This document shows, one piece after another, positions 36,468-44,454 of a DNA stretch of 64,000 nt; position 1 is the stretch's first letter, and each line of letters opens with the position of its first letter. The notes under the pieces are model-generated. The model was not told the DNA's origin and made no database searches. It worked only from the letters and a program-made list of their open reading frames with translations. The DNA comes from Anaeromicropila herbilytica (GTDB lineage Bacteria > Bacillota > Clostridia > Lachnospirales > Lachnospiraceae), in the NCBI RefSeq assembly GCF_016591975.1, contig NZ_AP024169.1, positions 1,137,501 through 1,201,500 of the forward strand, in the 5' to 3' direction. A program made the position numbers and the translations under genes.

Positions 36468-36541
36468 GTGTGAAATAAAAAGCATTTCACACGTTGAATT
36501 TAGGCCTGCGAGCAAGTCGCAGGCATGTAGGCTAGTATGAA
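36468..36541. repeat. Paired palindromes between birA and the LiaF-like gene
   Basis: Two adjacent perfect hairpins: GTGTGAAAT/ATTTCACAC (36468-36492) and the GC-rich GCCTGCGA/TCGCAGGC (36504-36524). Then follows GTATGAAAT (about 36533-36541), which can also pair with ATTTCACAC with one wobble. GCTAGT precedes both GTGTGAAAT and GTATGAAAT. Either hairpin 1 or a larger structure enclosing hairpin 2 can form. Confidence 0.7.
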
Positions 36542-36669
36542 ATTAATCTATTTTTAATTGATAAAATTAGGCATTTTTAGTATAGTGTAAAAGTAAAATA
36601 AACCATATACTTCCATGTGGTGTAGTATGTGGACGTATCAAATAAAATAAGAAATGGAGAGATTTAAAA

Positions 36670-37533
36670 ATGAAGCGGTCGATATCTTATATTATGTGTG
36701 GGGTATTACTAGTAGTACTGGGGGTATTCTTGGCGTTAGACGCTTTGAATATTTTTGAAATTCATCTAATGTTTCGAGGATACTGGACACTATTTATAAT
36801 CATTCCTTGCCTTATTGGCTTAATCGAGAATAAAGATAAGATGAGATATATTGTTGGACTTGGAATTGGTATTATGCTATTATTGTCTAGTCAACATCTT
36901 GTGAGTATTCGATTTATGTCAAGATTAATAGGGCCATTTATTCTAGTAGTTATTGGCATTAGCTTACTAGGACGCAGTATATCCAGTAGAAGAAGAGAAC
37001 GATTTGATCAATACCGAGAGTATCAAAACCAAGCGAATGGTTATGATGAATATTATAACGAAGCTAAGAATAACAGTAATCACAAATCTGAAAATAATTA
37101 TAATACCAATTCAGAATATAATAACGTTAATAGCCAAGCTTCAGGAGAATATACAAGATATCAATCAGAAGATGGTAAAGATTATACTGCATATACTAGA
37201 TATCAAGGATTAATTCGAACATATACCAATATATTAAGTGGAAGAACAATCCGCATAGATAGGGAAGAATTCTTTGGTGCGAACATTACTTCAATACTTG
37301 GAGGAATGGATCTAGACTTAAGAAATGCAATTATAACAAAAGACGTTGTAATAGAAGCAAATTGTATATTAGGAGGAGTAGATATCTATCTTCCTAGTAA
37401 TGTAAAGGTTGTAGTAAATAGTACACCAATCTTAGGTGGAGTTGATGTAAAAGCAGTACCACCAAGAGATGAAACTTGTCCAATCCTTTATGTAAATGCA
37501 ACATGTGTATTAGGTGGAATGGACATTAAATAG
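36670..37533 (+). CDS. LiaF-like membrane protein (cell-wall-active antibiotic response domain)
   Basis: A 287-residue protein. The N-terminal half has four hydrophobic segments (about 5-25, 33-50, 57-75 and 82-100). A hydrophilic Asn/Tyr/Ser-rich linker (about 105-180) follows. The C-terminal domain (about 190-287) is a beta-helix-like 'toastrack' with repeated ILGG(M/V)D motifs at four points (SILGGMD, ILGGVD, ILGGVD, VLGGMD), as in LiaF and DUF2154. LiaF restrains the LiaRS envelope-stress system in Bacillus, but no liaRS pair is adjacent here, so the role is only inferred. GGAGAG lies about nine bases upstream. Confidence 0.88.
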   Translation: MKRSISYIMCGVLLVVLGVFLALDALNIFEIHLMFRGYWTLFIIIPCLIGLIENKDKMRYIVGLGIGIMLLLSSQHLVSIRFMSRLIGPFILVVIGISLLGRSISSRRRERFDQYREYQNQANGYDEYYNEAKNNSNHKSENNYNTNSEYNNVNSQASGEYTRYQSEDGKDYTAYTRYQGLIRTYTNILSGRTIRIDREEFFGANITSILGGMDLDLRNAIITKDVVIEANCILGGVDIYLPSNVKVVVNSTPILGGVDVKAVPPRDETCPILYVNATCVLGGMDIK

Positions 37534-37550
37534 AAAATGGAGGCAAGAAA

Positions 37551-37907
37551 ATGTACTTAGATAAAGTAGTATTATGCGGTTCAAGTGCATATGAACAAAA
37601 ATATTTTTTGAGCGAAGATTTTAATGCTTTGCCAGAAGCGATAAAAGATGAATTAAAAGTAATGTGCGTCTTATTTACAGAAGATGTTGGTGGAATTCTT
37701 ACATTGGAATATGAAGAAGATGGAACATTAGTGTTTAACGTAACTGCCGATGAAGAAGATTTACTATTTGATGAGATAGGTAGCGTATTAAAAATTAAAG
37801 AACTTCAAAACACGAAACAAGAGCTATTAGAAGCTTTGGAAATCTACTATAAAGTATTCTTTCTACAAGAAGATGTGAGTGAACTTATAGAAGGAGAGGA
37901 TGAATAA
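37551..37907 (+). CDS. DUF6145-like small protein
   Basis: A 118-residue acidic protein. The pattern VVLCGSSAYEQKYF…LPEAIKDELKVMCVLFTEDVGGIL matches a small family that I recall as DUF6145, seen mainly in Lachnospiraceae; the name is from memory. Function is unknown. GGAGG lies eight bases before the ATG. It overlaps the Dabb gene by one base (TAATG), so the two should be translationally coupled. Confidence 0.8.
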   Translation: MYLDKVVLCGSSAYEQKYFLSEDFNALPEAIKDELKVMCVLFTEDVGGILTLEYEEDGTLVFNVTADEEDLLFDEIGSVLKIKELQNTKQELLEALEIYYKVFFLQEDVSELIEGEDE

Positions 37908-38212
37908 TGGTTCGTCATATAGTATTATTTGGTTTTAAGAAAGAAGCAGAAGGTCGTAGTGCCTTGGAAAATGCTGAGATTGCAAAAGAGTCCTTACTAA
38001 GCTTAAAGGATAAGATATCGGTATTAAGAAATATCGAGGTGGGCATTAATATGGAGAATGCTTCAAGTGATAACGCTACATTATGTTTAACTTGTGATTT
38101 TGATCATTTAGATGACTTAAGTATCTATGCCAATCACGAAGAGCATTTAAAAGTTGCTGAATTTATAGGAAAAGTAAGAGAAAGCAGATCTTGTGTAGAT
38201 TATGAGATTTAA
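37907..38212 (+). CDS. Dabb (stress-responsive A/B barrel) family protein
   Basis: A 101-residue dimeric alpha/beta-barrel protein. Typical features are the start MVRHIVLFGFK and the motif ANHEEHLKVAEFI. Bacterial members are poorly characterised. It is coupled to the preceding gene by a one-base overlap and lies 16 bases before coaX, suggesting a transcript with coaX and dusB. Confidence 0.88.
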   Translation: MVRHIVLFGFKKEAEGRSALENAEIAKESLLSLKDKISVLRNIEVGINMENASSDNATLCLTCDFDHLDDLSIYANHEEHLKVAEFIGKVRESRSCVDYEI

Positions 38213-38228
38213 ATACTGAGGTGAAAGA

Positions 38229-38999
38229 ATGTTATTAGTTGTAGATATAGGAAATACCAATATTACGCTTGGAATTTTTAAAGAAGAAACGTTGCTTGGA
38301 AGTTTTCGATTGACGACCAAAATACCAAGAACTTCGGATGAATATGGCTTATTTATTACAGACTTATTAAGAACGAAGAATATCAATGTTAGTGAAATTG
38401 AAGACGTTATAATATCTTCTGTTGTACCTAATATCATGTATTCCTTTACAAGTGGTATCATGAAGTACTTTAATAAGAAGCCTATTATTGTCGGAACAGG
38501 AACCAAAACAGGAATTAAGATTGTTACAGCCAATCCTAAAGAAATCGGTCCAGACCGAATTGTAGATGCTGTAGCAGCGTATGATATATATGGTGGGCCA
38601 GTAATTGTTATTGATTTTGGGACTGCAACAACATATGATCTCATATTAGAGGATGGTTCATTTGCAGCTGGTATTACTAGTCCGGGATTGAGACTTGCAG
38701 CTAATGCATTATGGAATGGTACCGCCAAACTGCCTGAAATTGAGATCGCAAAACCAGATTCCATCTTAGCGAAAGATACAATTACAAGTATGCAGGCTGG
38801 ATTAGTATATGGTAATATTGGTCAGACAGAATATATTATTCGAAAGATTAAAGAAGAAAGTAAATTAGATAATATTAAAGTTGTTGCTACCGGTGGTTTA
38901 GGTAAAATTATTGCTGATGCTACTGATGAAATAATGCATTTTGATCAAATGTTAACGTTAAAAGGATTACGAATTATTTATGAAAAGTGTAAAAAATAA
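38229..38999 (+). CDS. coaX: Type III pantothenate kinase
   Basis: A 256-residue ASKHA-fold kinase that phosphorylates pantothenate in the first step of coenzyme A synthesis. Signs are DIGNTN at residues 6-11, PDRIVDAVAAY and the second phosphate loop DFGTATTYD. The CoaX type is insensitive to CoA feedback and needs a monovalent cation. GAGGTG precedes the ATG. The next gene is dusB, 26 bases on. Confidence 0.96.
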   Translation: MLLVVDIGNTNITLGIFKEETLLGSFRLTTKIPRTSDEYGLFITDLLRTKNINVSEIEDVIISSVVPNIMYSFTSGIMKYFNKKPIIVGTGTKTGIKIVTANPKEIGPDRIVDAVAAYDIYGGPVIVIDFGTATTYDLILEDGSFAAGITSPGLRLAANALWNGTAKLPEIEIAKPDSILAKDTITSMQAGLVYGNIGQTEYIIRKIKEESKLDNIKVVATGGLGKIIADATDEIMHFDQMLTLKGLRIIYEKCKK

Positions 39000-39025
39000 A
39001 TAATAAGATTAGAAAAGGTAATAGA

Positions 39026-40030
39026 ATGAGTTTACAGATAGGAAACATAAATGTAAAAGGAAATCTGATTTTAGCCCCAATGGCTGGCGTTACAGATCTT
39101 CCATTCCGTTTATTATGTAAAGAAAAAGGTGCTGATTTAATCTATACAGAGATGGTTAGTGCAAAAGGAATTATGTATAATAACAAGAATACAGAAAGTC
39201 TTCTTGTTGTAAAAGAAGAAGAAAGACCAGTGTCACTTCAACTCTTTGGATCAGATCCAGTAATATTAAGTGAAACTGCGAAAAAGATTGAACATTTAAA
39301 TTTTGATATATTAGATATCAATATGGGATGCCCTGTTCCTAAGATTGTAAATAATGGAGAGGGTTCTGCCTTATTAAATAATCCGAAGTTAGTATCAGAA
39401 ATTGTGTCAAGAGTTGTAAAAGCGATAAAGAAACCAGTAACGGTAAAGATACGAAAAGGGTTTACAAATCAAGACGATAATGCGGTAGATATAGCTAAAG
39501 TAATTGAAGCTAGTGGTGCTAGTTTAGTCGCTGTACATGCTAGAACAAGAGAGCAATATTACAGTGGCAAAGCGGATTGGGATGTCATTCGCAGAGTGAA
39601 AGAAGCAGTGTCGATACCGGTTGTTGGAAATGGAGATATATTTAGTGCTTTAGATGCAAAAGATATGATTGATACAACTGGATGTGATGGAATTATGATT
39701 GGTAGAGGTGTTCGTGGTAATCCATGGTTATTTGAACAAATAAAGAAATATCAAGAAACTGGTATTATCTTAGAAAAACCTACCATAGAGGAAGTTGTAC
39801 AAATGATATTACGTCATGCTATCTTACAGATAGAATTTAAAGGCGAGTATATCGGAATTCGTGAAATGAGAAAGCACGTTGCGTGGTATACCACTGGATA
39901 TCCAAAGTCATCTAAGTTGAGAAACCGTGTTAATGAGATTGATACTATGGAGCAATTAGAAATATTGATGAAGGAATACTTAGAGGTATGTTATGAGATA
40001 TCGAACGACTTAACTCATGATCACTCATAA
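39026..40030 (+). CDS. dusB: tRNA-dihydrouridine synthase (DusB type)
   Basis: A 334-residue FMN-dependent reductase that makes dihydrouridine in the D-loop of tRNA. The TIM barrel starts LILAPMAGVTDLPFR, and the catalytic Cys102 sits in NMGCPVPKI. The FMN phosphate-binding segment DGIMIGRGVRGNPWLF is clear, followed by a helical tRNA-binding C-terminus (about 245-334). It ends the coaX transcript; a perfect terminator follows. Confidence 0.96.
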   Translation: MSLQIGNINVKGNLILAPMAGVTDLPFRLLCKEKGADLIYTEMVSAKGIMYNNKNTESLLVVKEEERPVSLQLFGSDPVILSETAKKIEHLNFDILDINMGCPVPKIVNNGEGSALLNNPKLVSEIVSRVVKAIKKPVTVKIRKGFTNQDDNAVDIAKVIEASGASLVAVHARTREQYYSGKADWDVIRRVKEAVSIPVVGNGDIFSALDAKDMIDTTGCDGIMIGRGVRGNPWLFEQIKKYQETGIILEKPTIEEVVQMILRHAILQIEFKGEYIGIREMRKHVAWYTTGYPKSSKLRNRVNEIDTMEQLEILMKEYLEVCYEISNDLTHDHS

Positions 40031-40070
40031 ACAGAACAAATCCATGAAAAAGTAAAACAATTAGTGATAG

Positions 40071-40110
40071 AAAAAAAGATACCTAATAATATGTTTAGGT
40101 ATCTTTTTTA
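40071..40110. terminator. Intrinsic terminator after dusB (probably bidirectional)
   Basis: AAAAAAGATACCTAA pairs with TTTAGGTATCTTTTTT around a 6-nt loop. With A- and T-runs on both sides it can serve both dusB and the converging phosphofructokinase gene. Confidence 0.92.
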
Positions 40111-40158
40111 GCTTATAAATTATATGATCAAACAACTTGATATTATTAATCTAGTAAA

Positions 40159-41412
40159 TTAAGCCTGATTAGAATCATGAATTAAGTGATTCACGGAAAG
40201 GTAAGAAGGAAGTCCATTTTTATAACTTTGCTTTGGCTCTCCTTGAATCAGAGGACGCATATATTCCATAAATTCCTCCGTAATATCATTCTTACTTTCT
40301 GATATCCAATCAACTGGTACATATTTTTCTTTGTTAGCTATTTCATCAATAGATACACTGTCATAAGAAACGGTATAAGGCGAGTTACTTTCACGTCTTA
40401 ATAATACCATTCTACCAGAGCAGCCTTCTAATGCTAGTGGTACACTGGTTTTTCCTAACATACAGGATTCATTAATGTCTGTAAGAGAGCTAATGTGTGT
40501 TGCACAACGTTGTAGTACATTTAATTCAATTGAGCGAACTTTACAAGCTATTTTTTCTTTTACCAGATTCTCAAGATATTTACCTGTACCGCTTAACATG
40601 ACATGACCAAACTGATCAACTTGTCCAGATTTTGCTGAGATGTATTCACCTGTGCTATCTTTGATTCCTTCGGATACAGCAACAATAACTTGTTTACGAG
40701 TAGAAAGTTCTTTTTGAACATCAGTGATAAATTGTTCTGTTGAAAATGGAAGTTCAGGTAAGTAGATTAAATGAGGTGCTGTATTATACTCATTTCTTGC
40801 TAGAGCGGATGCAGCAGTTAACCATCCTGCATTACGTCCCATGATTTCAACTATTATTACACTTTGTATATCATAAATATAGGCATCGTGAGCTATTTCA
40901 AGAATTGAGGTTGAAATATATTTAGCAGCAGAACCATAACCAGGGGTATGGTCTATATGTCTTAAATCGTTATCAATAGTTTTTGGGATTCCAATAATTG
41001 AGATGTCAAAGTTAATTTTCTTTGCATATTTAGATAATTTTGAAACGGTGTCCATAGAGTCATTTCCACCAATATAGAAAAAATATTTAATATTATACTT
41101 CTGAAATATTTTGAATATCTCTAAATAATCACTATCTGCATCGCCTGCTTCAGGTAATTTATATCTGCATGAGCCGAGATACATAGAAGGTGTATTCTTT
41201 AACAGATCAAGAGCTTCTTTGTCTTTGGAAAACGTATTCGATAAATTTATAAGTTTTTCGTCTAAAACACCTAATATACCATTTAATGCACCATATATAG
41301 TATCGATTTGTGGACTATTCAAGGCTTCTTCTATAATACCTGCTAAGCTTGCATTTATTGCAACCGTAGGGCCTCCAGATTGAGCTATTAAACAATTAGA
41401 TTTATGAAACAT
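40159..41412 (-). CDS. 6-phosphofructokinase, pyrophosphate-dependent type
   Basis: A 417-residue group II-like phosphofructokinase. Two positions tell the phosphoryl donor: GGNDS at 115-119 in place of GGDGS of ATP enzymes, and PKTIDND at 143-149, where Lys replaces the Gly of PGTIDND. Both are known markers of PPi-dependent enzymes, so fructose-6-phosphate is probably phosphorylated reversibly with pyrophosphate. GRNAGWL is the substrate-binding segment. The start is the ATG at 41412, with AGGAGG nine bases upstream. An ATG at 41436 would place the Shine-Dalgarno sequence inside the coding region, so it is rejected. Confidence 0.92.
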   Translation of the reverse strand: MFHKSNCLIAQSGGPTVAINASLAGIIEEALNSPQIDTIYGALNGILGVLDEKLINLSNTFSKDKEALDLLKNTPSMYLGSCRYKLPEAGDADSDYLEIFKIFQKYNIKYFFYIGGNDSMDTVSKLSKYAKKINFDISIIGIPKTIDNDLRHIDHTPGYGSAAKYISTSILEIAHDAYIYDIQSVIIVEIMGRNAGWLTAASALARNEYNTAPHLIYLPELPFSTEQFITDVQKELSTRKQVIVAVSEGIKDSTGEYISAKSGQVDQFGHVMLSGTGKYLENLVKEKIACKVRSIELNVLQRCATHISSLTDINESCMLGKTSVPLALEGCSGRMVLLRRESNSPYTVSYDSVSIDEIANKEKYVPVDWISESKNDITEEFMEYMRPLIQGEPKQSYKNGLPSYLSVNHLIHDSNQA

Positions 41413-41449
41413 GAAATTAAACCTCCTAAGATTCACTAAAAACAGTCAC

Positions 41450-41478
41450 ATAATAGCAGATTGATATTGGATATGCAA
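41450..41478 (-). promoter_or_regulatory. Sigma-A promoter of the phosphofructokinase gene
   Basis: On the minus strand, TTGCAT (41478-41473) and TATTAT (41455-41450) are separated by 17 bases. Transcription should start near 41443, about 30 bases before the start codon. Confidence 0.7.
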
Positions 41479-41486
41479 TAGATTCG

Positions 41487-41511
41487 TTTTAATTTAGTAA
41501 CTAAATTAAAA
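41487..41511. promoter_or_regulatory. Perfect 25-nt palindrome upstream of the phosphofructokinase promoter
   Basis: TTTTAATTTAGT-A-ACTAAATTAAAA: 12-bp arms with a single central base. Its centre lies about 56 bases before the predicted transcription start, immediately upstream of the -35 box, a usual position for an activator site. The one-base spacer makes an RNA hairpin impossible without breaking pairs, so a dimeric DNA-binding protein is the likely reader. Confidence 0.6.
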
Positions 41512-41682
41512 TGTATAAAATTAATTTACTTCATAATAAACTAAAGTTAAAAAATGACCTATTATCCTTTATAATTATATTATATAACAAAAATATTGTA
41601 ATCATGTATTGAAGATGAAGTGTTTCAGTAAATCCTTGTAGCTCTACAACAACAAAGAAGTTCATGAAATGTCTAATTGGGT

Positions 41683-41710
41683 TTGACAATTAGTTTATCT
41701 AAGATATAAT
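41683..41710 (+). promoter_or_regulatory. Sigma-A promoter of the flagellar-region gene
   Basis: TTGACA at 41683-41688 and TATAAT at 41705-41710 with a 16-base spacer, about 140 bases before the start codon. It leaves a leader of about 130 bases. Confidence 0.8.
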
Positions 41711-41847
41711 GGATTTAGGAATGTTTTGAATTTATATTAACTCATGATAAAGGTATTTGCGAAAATATAATATTTTGTACAATGATAATGATAAGGTAAG
41801 CAATTATAAATGAAATTTTTATTTATATTTTAACAAGGGAGAGTTTT

Positions 41848-42270
41848 ATGAATAATACGACAGGAGAAATTAGAGTATGCCCTAGATGTGGTAAAATGTT
41901 TTGCTACATGGGTATTGACAAAGCTATATGCAATAAGTGTAAAGAAGAAGATGAGGCTGAATTTAATAAAGTAAAAGAGTATGTATATAATAATTCTGAT
42001 GCTACTATTATGCAGGTTTCAAAAGACACTGGAGTAAGAGTAAATCGAATTAAGACATATTTAAGAGAAGGTAGGCTAATGATTCCTGAATCATCCCCAA
42101 TATTCCTAAATTGTGAATTATGTGGAACTAGCATTCGATATGGAAGATATTGTCGTGAATGCGCGGAATCACTCAGTAGTGAAATGAAAAAAGAATTACA
42201 CATTGACGAGTATCAGATCGGTGAAAAACCAAAGAATGGTTTACCTAAATTGAGATTCTCTGATCAGTAA
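41848..42270 (+). CDS. TIGR03826-like flagellar-region protein (YvyF type)
   Basis: A 140-residue protein with a zinc ribbon at each end: CPRCGKMF…CNKCKEE (residues 11-36) and CELC…CREC (about 90-110). Between them is a short helix-turn-helix-like segment, ATIMQVSKDTGVRVNRIKTYLREGRL (about 52-78). This arrangement matches YvyF/TIGR03826, a putative regulator encoded in the flgM-flgK region of Bacillus and clostridia. Here no flagellar gene is adjacent. GGGAG lies about eight bases upstream of the ATG. Confidence 0.85.
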   Translation: MNNTTGEIRVCPRCGKMFCYMGIDKAICNKCKEEDEAEFNKVKEYVYNNSDATIMQVSKDTGVRVNRIKTYLREGRLMIPESSPIFLNCELCGTSIRYGRYCRECAESLSSEMKKELHIDEYQIGEKPKNGLPKLRFSDQ

Positions 42271-42279
42271 ATTAATATT

Positions 42280-42328
42280 AAGTCCCAATTTATGTATTAG
42301 TATTTATACATAAGTTGGGACTTTTATA
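42280..42328. terminator. Bidirectional terminator between the flagellar-region gene and dtd
   Basis: AAGTCCCAA-TTATGTAT pairs with ATACATAA-TTGGGACTT almost perfectly, with a T-tract to the right. It serves two converging genes; the minus-strand dtd ends only four bases away. Confidence 0.9.
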
Positions 42329-42331
42329 TCC

Positions 42332-42778
42332 TTAACGATTTCTGCTATCCAGTGTGATTGTAACAGGGCCTTGATTAATTAACGATATATCCATATCAGC
42401 GCCAAACTCGCCTTGCTCAGTAGGAATACCAGTATCCTTACATCTTTGAATGAATTGTTTATAAAGTTTAAAAGATAGTTCTCTATCCCCTGCTTCCATA
42501 AAGTTAGGCCTGTTTCCTTTCTTGCAATTAGCAAATAACGTAAATTGTGAAATAATTAAGAGACTTCCCTTTACATCTTGTATCGAACAGTTCATTTTGC
42601 CTTCATTATCTTCAAAAATACGCATTCCAATTAGTTTATTAACAAGATAATTCAAATCCTCTTCGGTATCATCTTGTCCAACACCTAATAAGACTAATAA
42701 ACCATGATTAATTTCTCCAATCACTTTTTCATTAACCTGAACACTTGCTTTTTTTACTCTTTGTATTACAATTCTCAT
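42332..42778 (-). CDS. dtd: D-aminoacyl-tRNA deacylase
   Basis: A 148-residue homodimeric editing enzyme that hydrolyses D-aminoacyl-tRNA and glycyl-tRNA(Ala). The catalytic SQFTL motif is at 77-81 and the cross-subunit GP motif at 137-138 (NQGPVTI), which together define the chirality-proofreading site. Full length. AGGAGAT lies just before the ATG. Confidence 0.97.
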   Translation of the reverse strand: MRIVIQRVKKASVQVNEKVIGEINHGLLVLLGVGQDDTEEDLNYLVNKLIGMRIFEDNEGKMNCSIQDVKGSLLIISQFTLFANCKKGNRPNFMEAGDRELSFKLYKQFIQRCKDTGIPTEQGEFGADMDISLINQGPVTITLDSRNR

Positions 42779-43281
42779 ATGATCTCCTATTGTTGATTGA
42801 TAAATTATAGATAAAATTCATGTGATTACCGTTTTATTTATAACTAATTTTGTAGTATAAATAATATAGTATAATAAAAGTATAATTCAGTGATTTAAAG
42901 AATGCAATAAAGTAAATGCAATATATAAAATACGCAATGTCAGTAAGTAATACATTCAATTTAACAAGGTGAATTGATAATACAGTAATGTGTAAAATGA
43001 CCAAACAATCGTAAAAGTCATTGAGAGCTTTCACCAATTTTAACGAAAATGAAATTGGATTGAAAAAACTGTTGATTTTTCAAGAAAAAAAGTGTAGTAT
43101 TTTACTAGAAAGACAAATGTACGTGATAGGAGAACAAATACTTTGGAATGTTTTCTATCGTGCTTTGCATCATATGTTACATTAATACGAGATGAGTCAA
43201 GTTGAAAAAAATTATTTCAACTTTGTTAATTAGGCCTATGGGAGTTTTTGAATAGGTCATCAAAAATTTGAAAGGCTGGGA
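42779..43281. other. Divergent intergenic region and asd leader (about 500 bp)
   Basis: The part near asd contains two hairpins: GATAGGAGAACA/TGTTTTCTATC (43125-43159, one bulge) and AAGTTGAAA/TTTCAACTT (43199-43223). The last 31 bases (43250-43280) are shared with the leader of the LysM-GH18 gene. I looked for a lysine riboswitch, common before asd and lysC in Firmicutes, and did not find its conserved core. No gene seen. Confidence 0.5.
43250..43280 (+). repeat. Leader motif shared with the LysM-GH18 gene (copy 1)
   Basis: GAATAGGTCATCAAAAATTT followed by GAAAGGCTGGG, directly upstream of the asd start. It matches 47685-47715 at about 26 of 28 aligned positions with a one-base gap. The GAAAGG within it probably serves as ribosome binding site. 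Confidence 0.7.
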
Positions 43282-44376
43282 ATGAGAATGAGTAACAAAT
43301 TAAGAGTAGGTATCCTTGGTGGTACTGGTATGGTAGGACAAAGATTTATATCATTATTAGAGAATCATCCATGGTTTGAAGTAGTAGCTGTTGCAGCCAG
43401 TCCAAGAAGCGCTGGTAAGACATATGAAGAAGCTGTTGGTGATCGTTGGAAGATGACTACACCTATGCCAGAATCAGTGAAAAAACTTATAGTTATGAAT
43501 GTAAATGAAGTTGAAGAAGTTAGTAAAGAAGTAGACTTTGTATTCAGTGCTGTAGATATGAGTAAAGATGAGATTAAAGCGATTGAAGACGCTTATGCTA
43601 AAGCTGAAACACCAGTTGTTTCTAATAATAGTGCACATAGATGGACTCCTGATGTACCAATGGTTGTTCCAGAACTTAACCCAGAACACTTTGAAGTAAT
43701 AGAAGCTCAGAAGAAACGTCTTGGAACAACTAGAGGATTTGTTGTAGTAAAACCTAATTGTTCTATTCAAAGTTATACACCTGCATTACATGCATTAAAA
43801 GAATTTGGACCAAAAGTAGTAGTTGCAACTACTTACCAAGCTATTTCAGGTGCAGGTAAGACATTTAAAGATTGGCCAGAAATGGTTGAAAATATTATAC
43901 CATATATTGGTGGGGAAGAAGAAAAGAGCGAACAAGAGCCTCTAAGAATATGGGGTAAGGTTGTTGATGGCAAAATTGAAAAAGCATCAGCTCCACTTAT
44001 TACAACACAATGTATTCGTGTACCGGTATTAAATGGTCATACAGCAGCAGTATTTGTTAGCTTTGAAAAAAAACCTACAAAAGAAGAAATATTAAAAGCT
44101 TGGGCTGAATTTAAAGGATTACCACAAGAATTAGAACTTCCAAGTGCACCAAAACAATTTATCCGTTATGTAGAAGAAGATAATCGTCCTCAAGTAAGCT
44201 TAGATGTTGATTATGAAAACGGTATGGGCGTTACAATTGGTAGACTTCGTGAAGATTCAGTATATGATTATAAATTTGTTGGATTATCACATAATACAGT
44301 TCGAGGCGCAGCTGGTGGAGCAATCTTAAGTGCAGAATTATTAAAAGCACAAGGTTATATTACTCCTAAGAATTAA
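43282..44376 (+). CDS. asd: Aspartate-semialdehyde dehydrogenase, archaeal/fungal-type
   Basis: A 364-residue enzyme reducing aspartyl phosphate to aspartate semialdehyde, for lysine/diaminopimelate, methionine and threonine. The NADP-binding GGTGMVGQRFI is at about 12-22, the catalytic Cys160 in KPNCSIQ, and the substrate-binding HTAAV region near 255. The GDRWKM and KPNCSIQ segments point to the archaeal/fungal subgroup (TIGR00978) rather than the E. coli type. Start ATG 43282 has AAAGG six bases upstream; ATG 43288 (MSNKLRVG) is an alternative. Monocistronic with a strong terminator. Confidence 0.95.
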   Translation: MRMSNKLRVGILGGTGMVGQRFISLLENHPWFEVVAVAASPRSAGKTYEEAVGDRWKMTTPMPESVKKLIVMNVNEVEEVSKEVDFVFSAVDMSKDEIKAIEDAYAKAETPVVSNNSAHRWTPDVPMVVPELNPEHFEVIEAQKKRLGTTRGFVVVKPNCSIQSYTPALHALKEFGPKVVVATTYQAISGAGKTFKDWPEMVENIIPYIGGEEEKSEQEPLRIWGKVVDGKIEKASAPLITTQCIRVPVLNGHTAAVFVSFEKKPTKEEILKAWAEFKGLPQELELPSAPKQFIRYVEEDNRPQVSLDVDYENGMGVTIGRLREDSVYDYKFVGLSHNTVRGAAGGAILSAELLKAQGYITPKN

Positions 44377-44386
44377 TTAGTTAAAA

Positions 44387-44433
44387 ATAAAAGAAACACA
44401 TTTGAGCAAGTATCAAATGTGTTTCTTTTATCA
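44387..44433. terminator. Bidirectional terminator after asd
   Basis: AAAAGAAACACATTTGA pairs with TCAAATGTGTTTCTTTT around GCAAGTA. Seventeen pairs with A- and T-runs; it lies between two converging genes. Confidence 0.95.
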
Positions 44434-44454
44434 TAGAACAAGTATGGTTGTTCG

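Larger units (their letters stand above)
41413..41847. other. Divergent intergenic region with two promoters
   Basis: About 435 bases between the phosphofructokinase gene (minus) and the flagellar-region gene (plus). It carries a promoter for each and a perfect palindrome, all listed separately. No ORF or structured RNA gene was found in the middle part (41520-41680). Confidence 0.6.

Noticed and set aside
41413..41436. Longer start for phosphofructokinase
   Set aside because: It would place the AGGAGG ribosome binding site inside the coding sequence.
42779..43281. Lysine riboswitch before asd
   Set aside because: The conserved core of the lysine element could not be found; only two simple hairpins and the shared motif are present.
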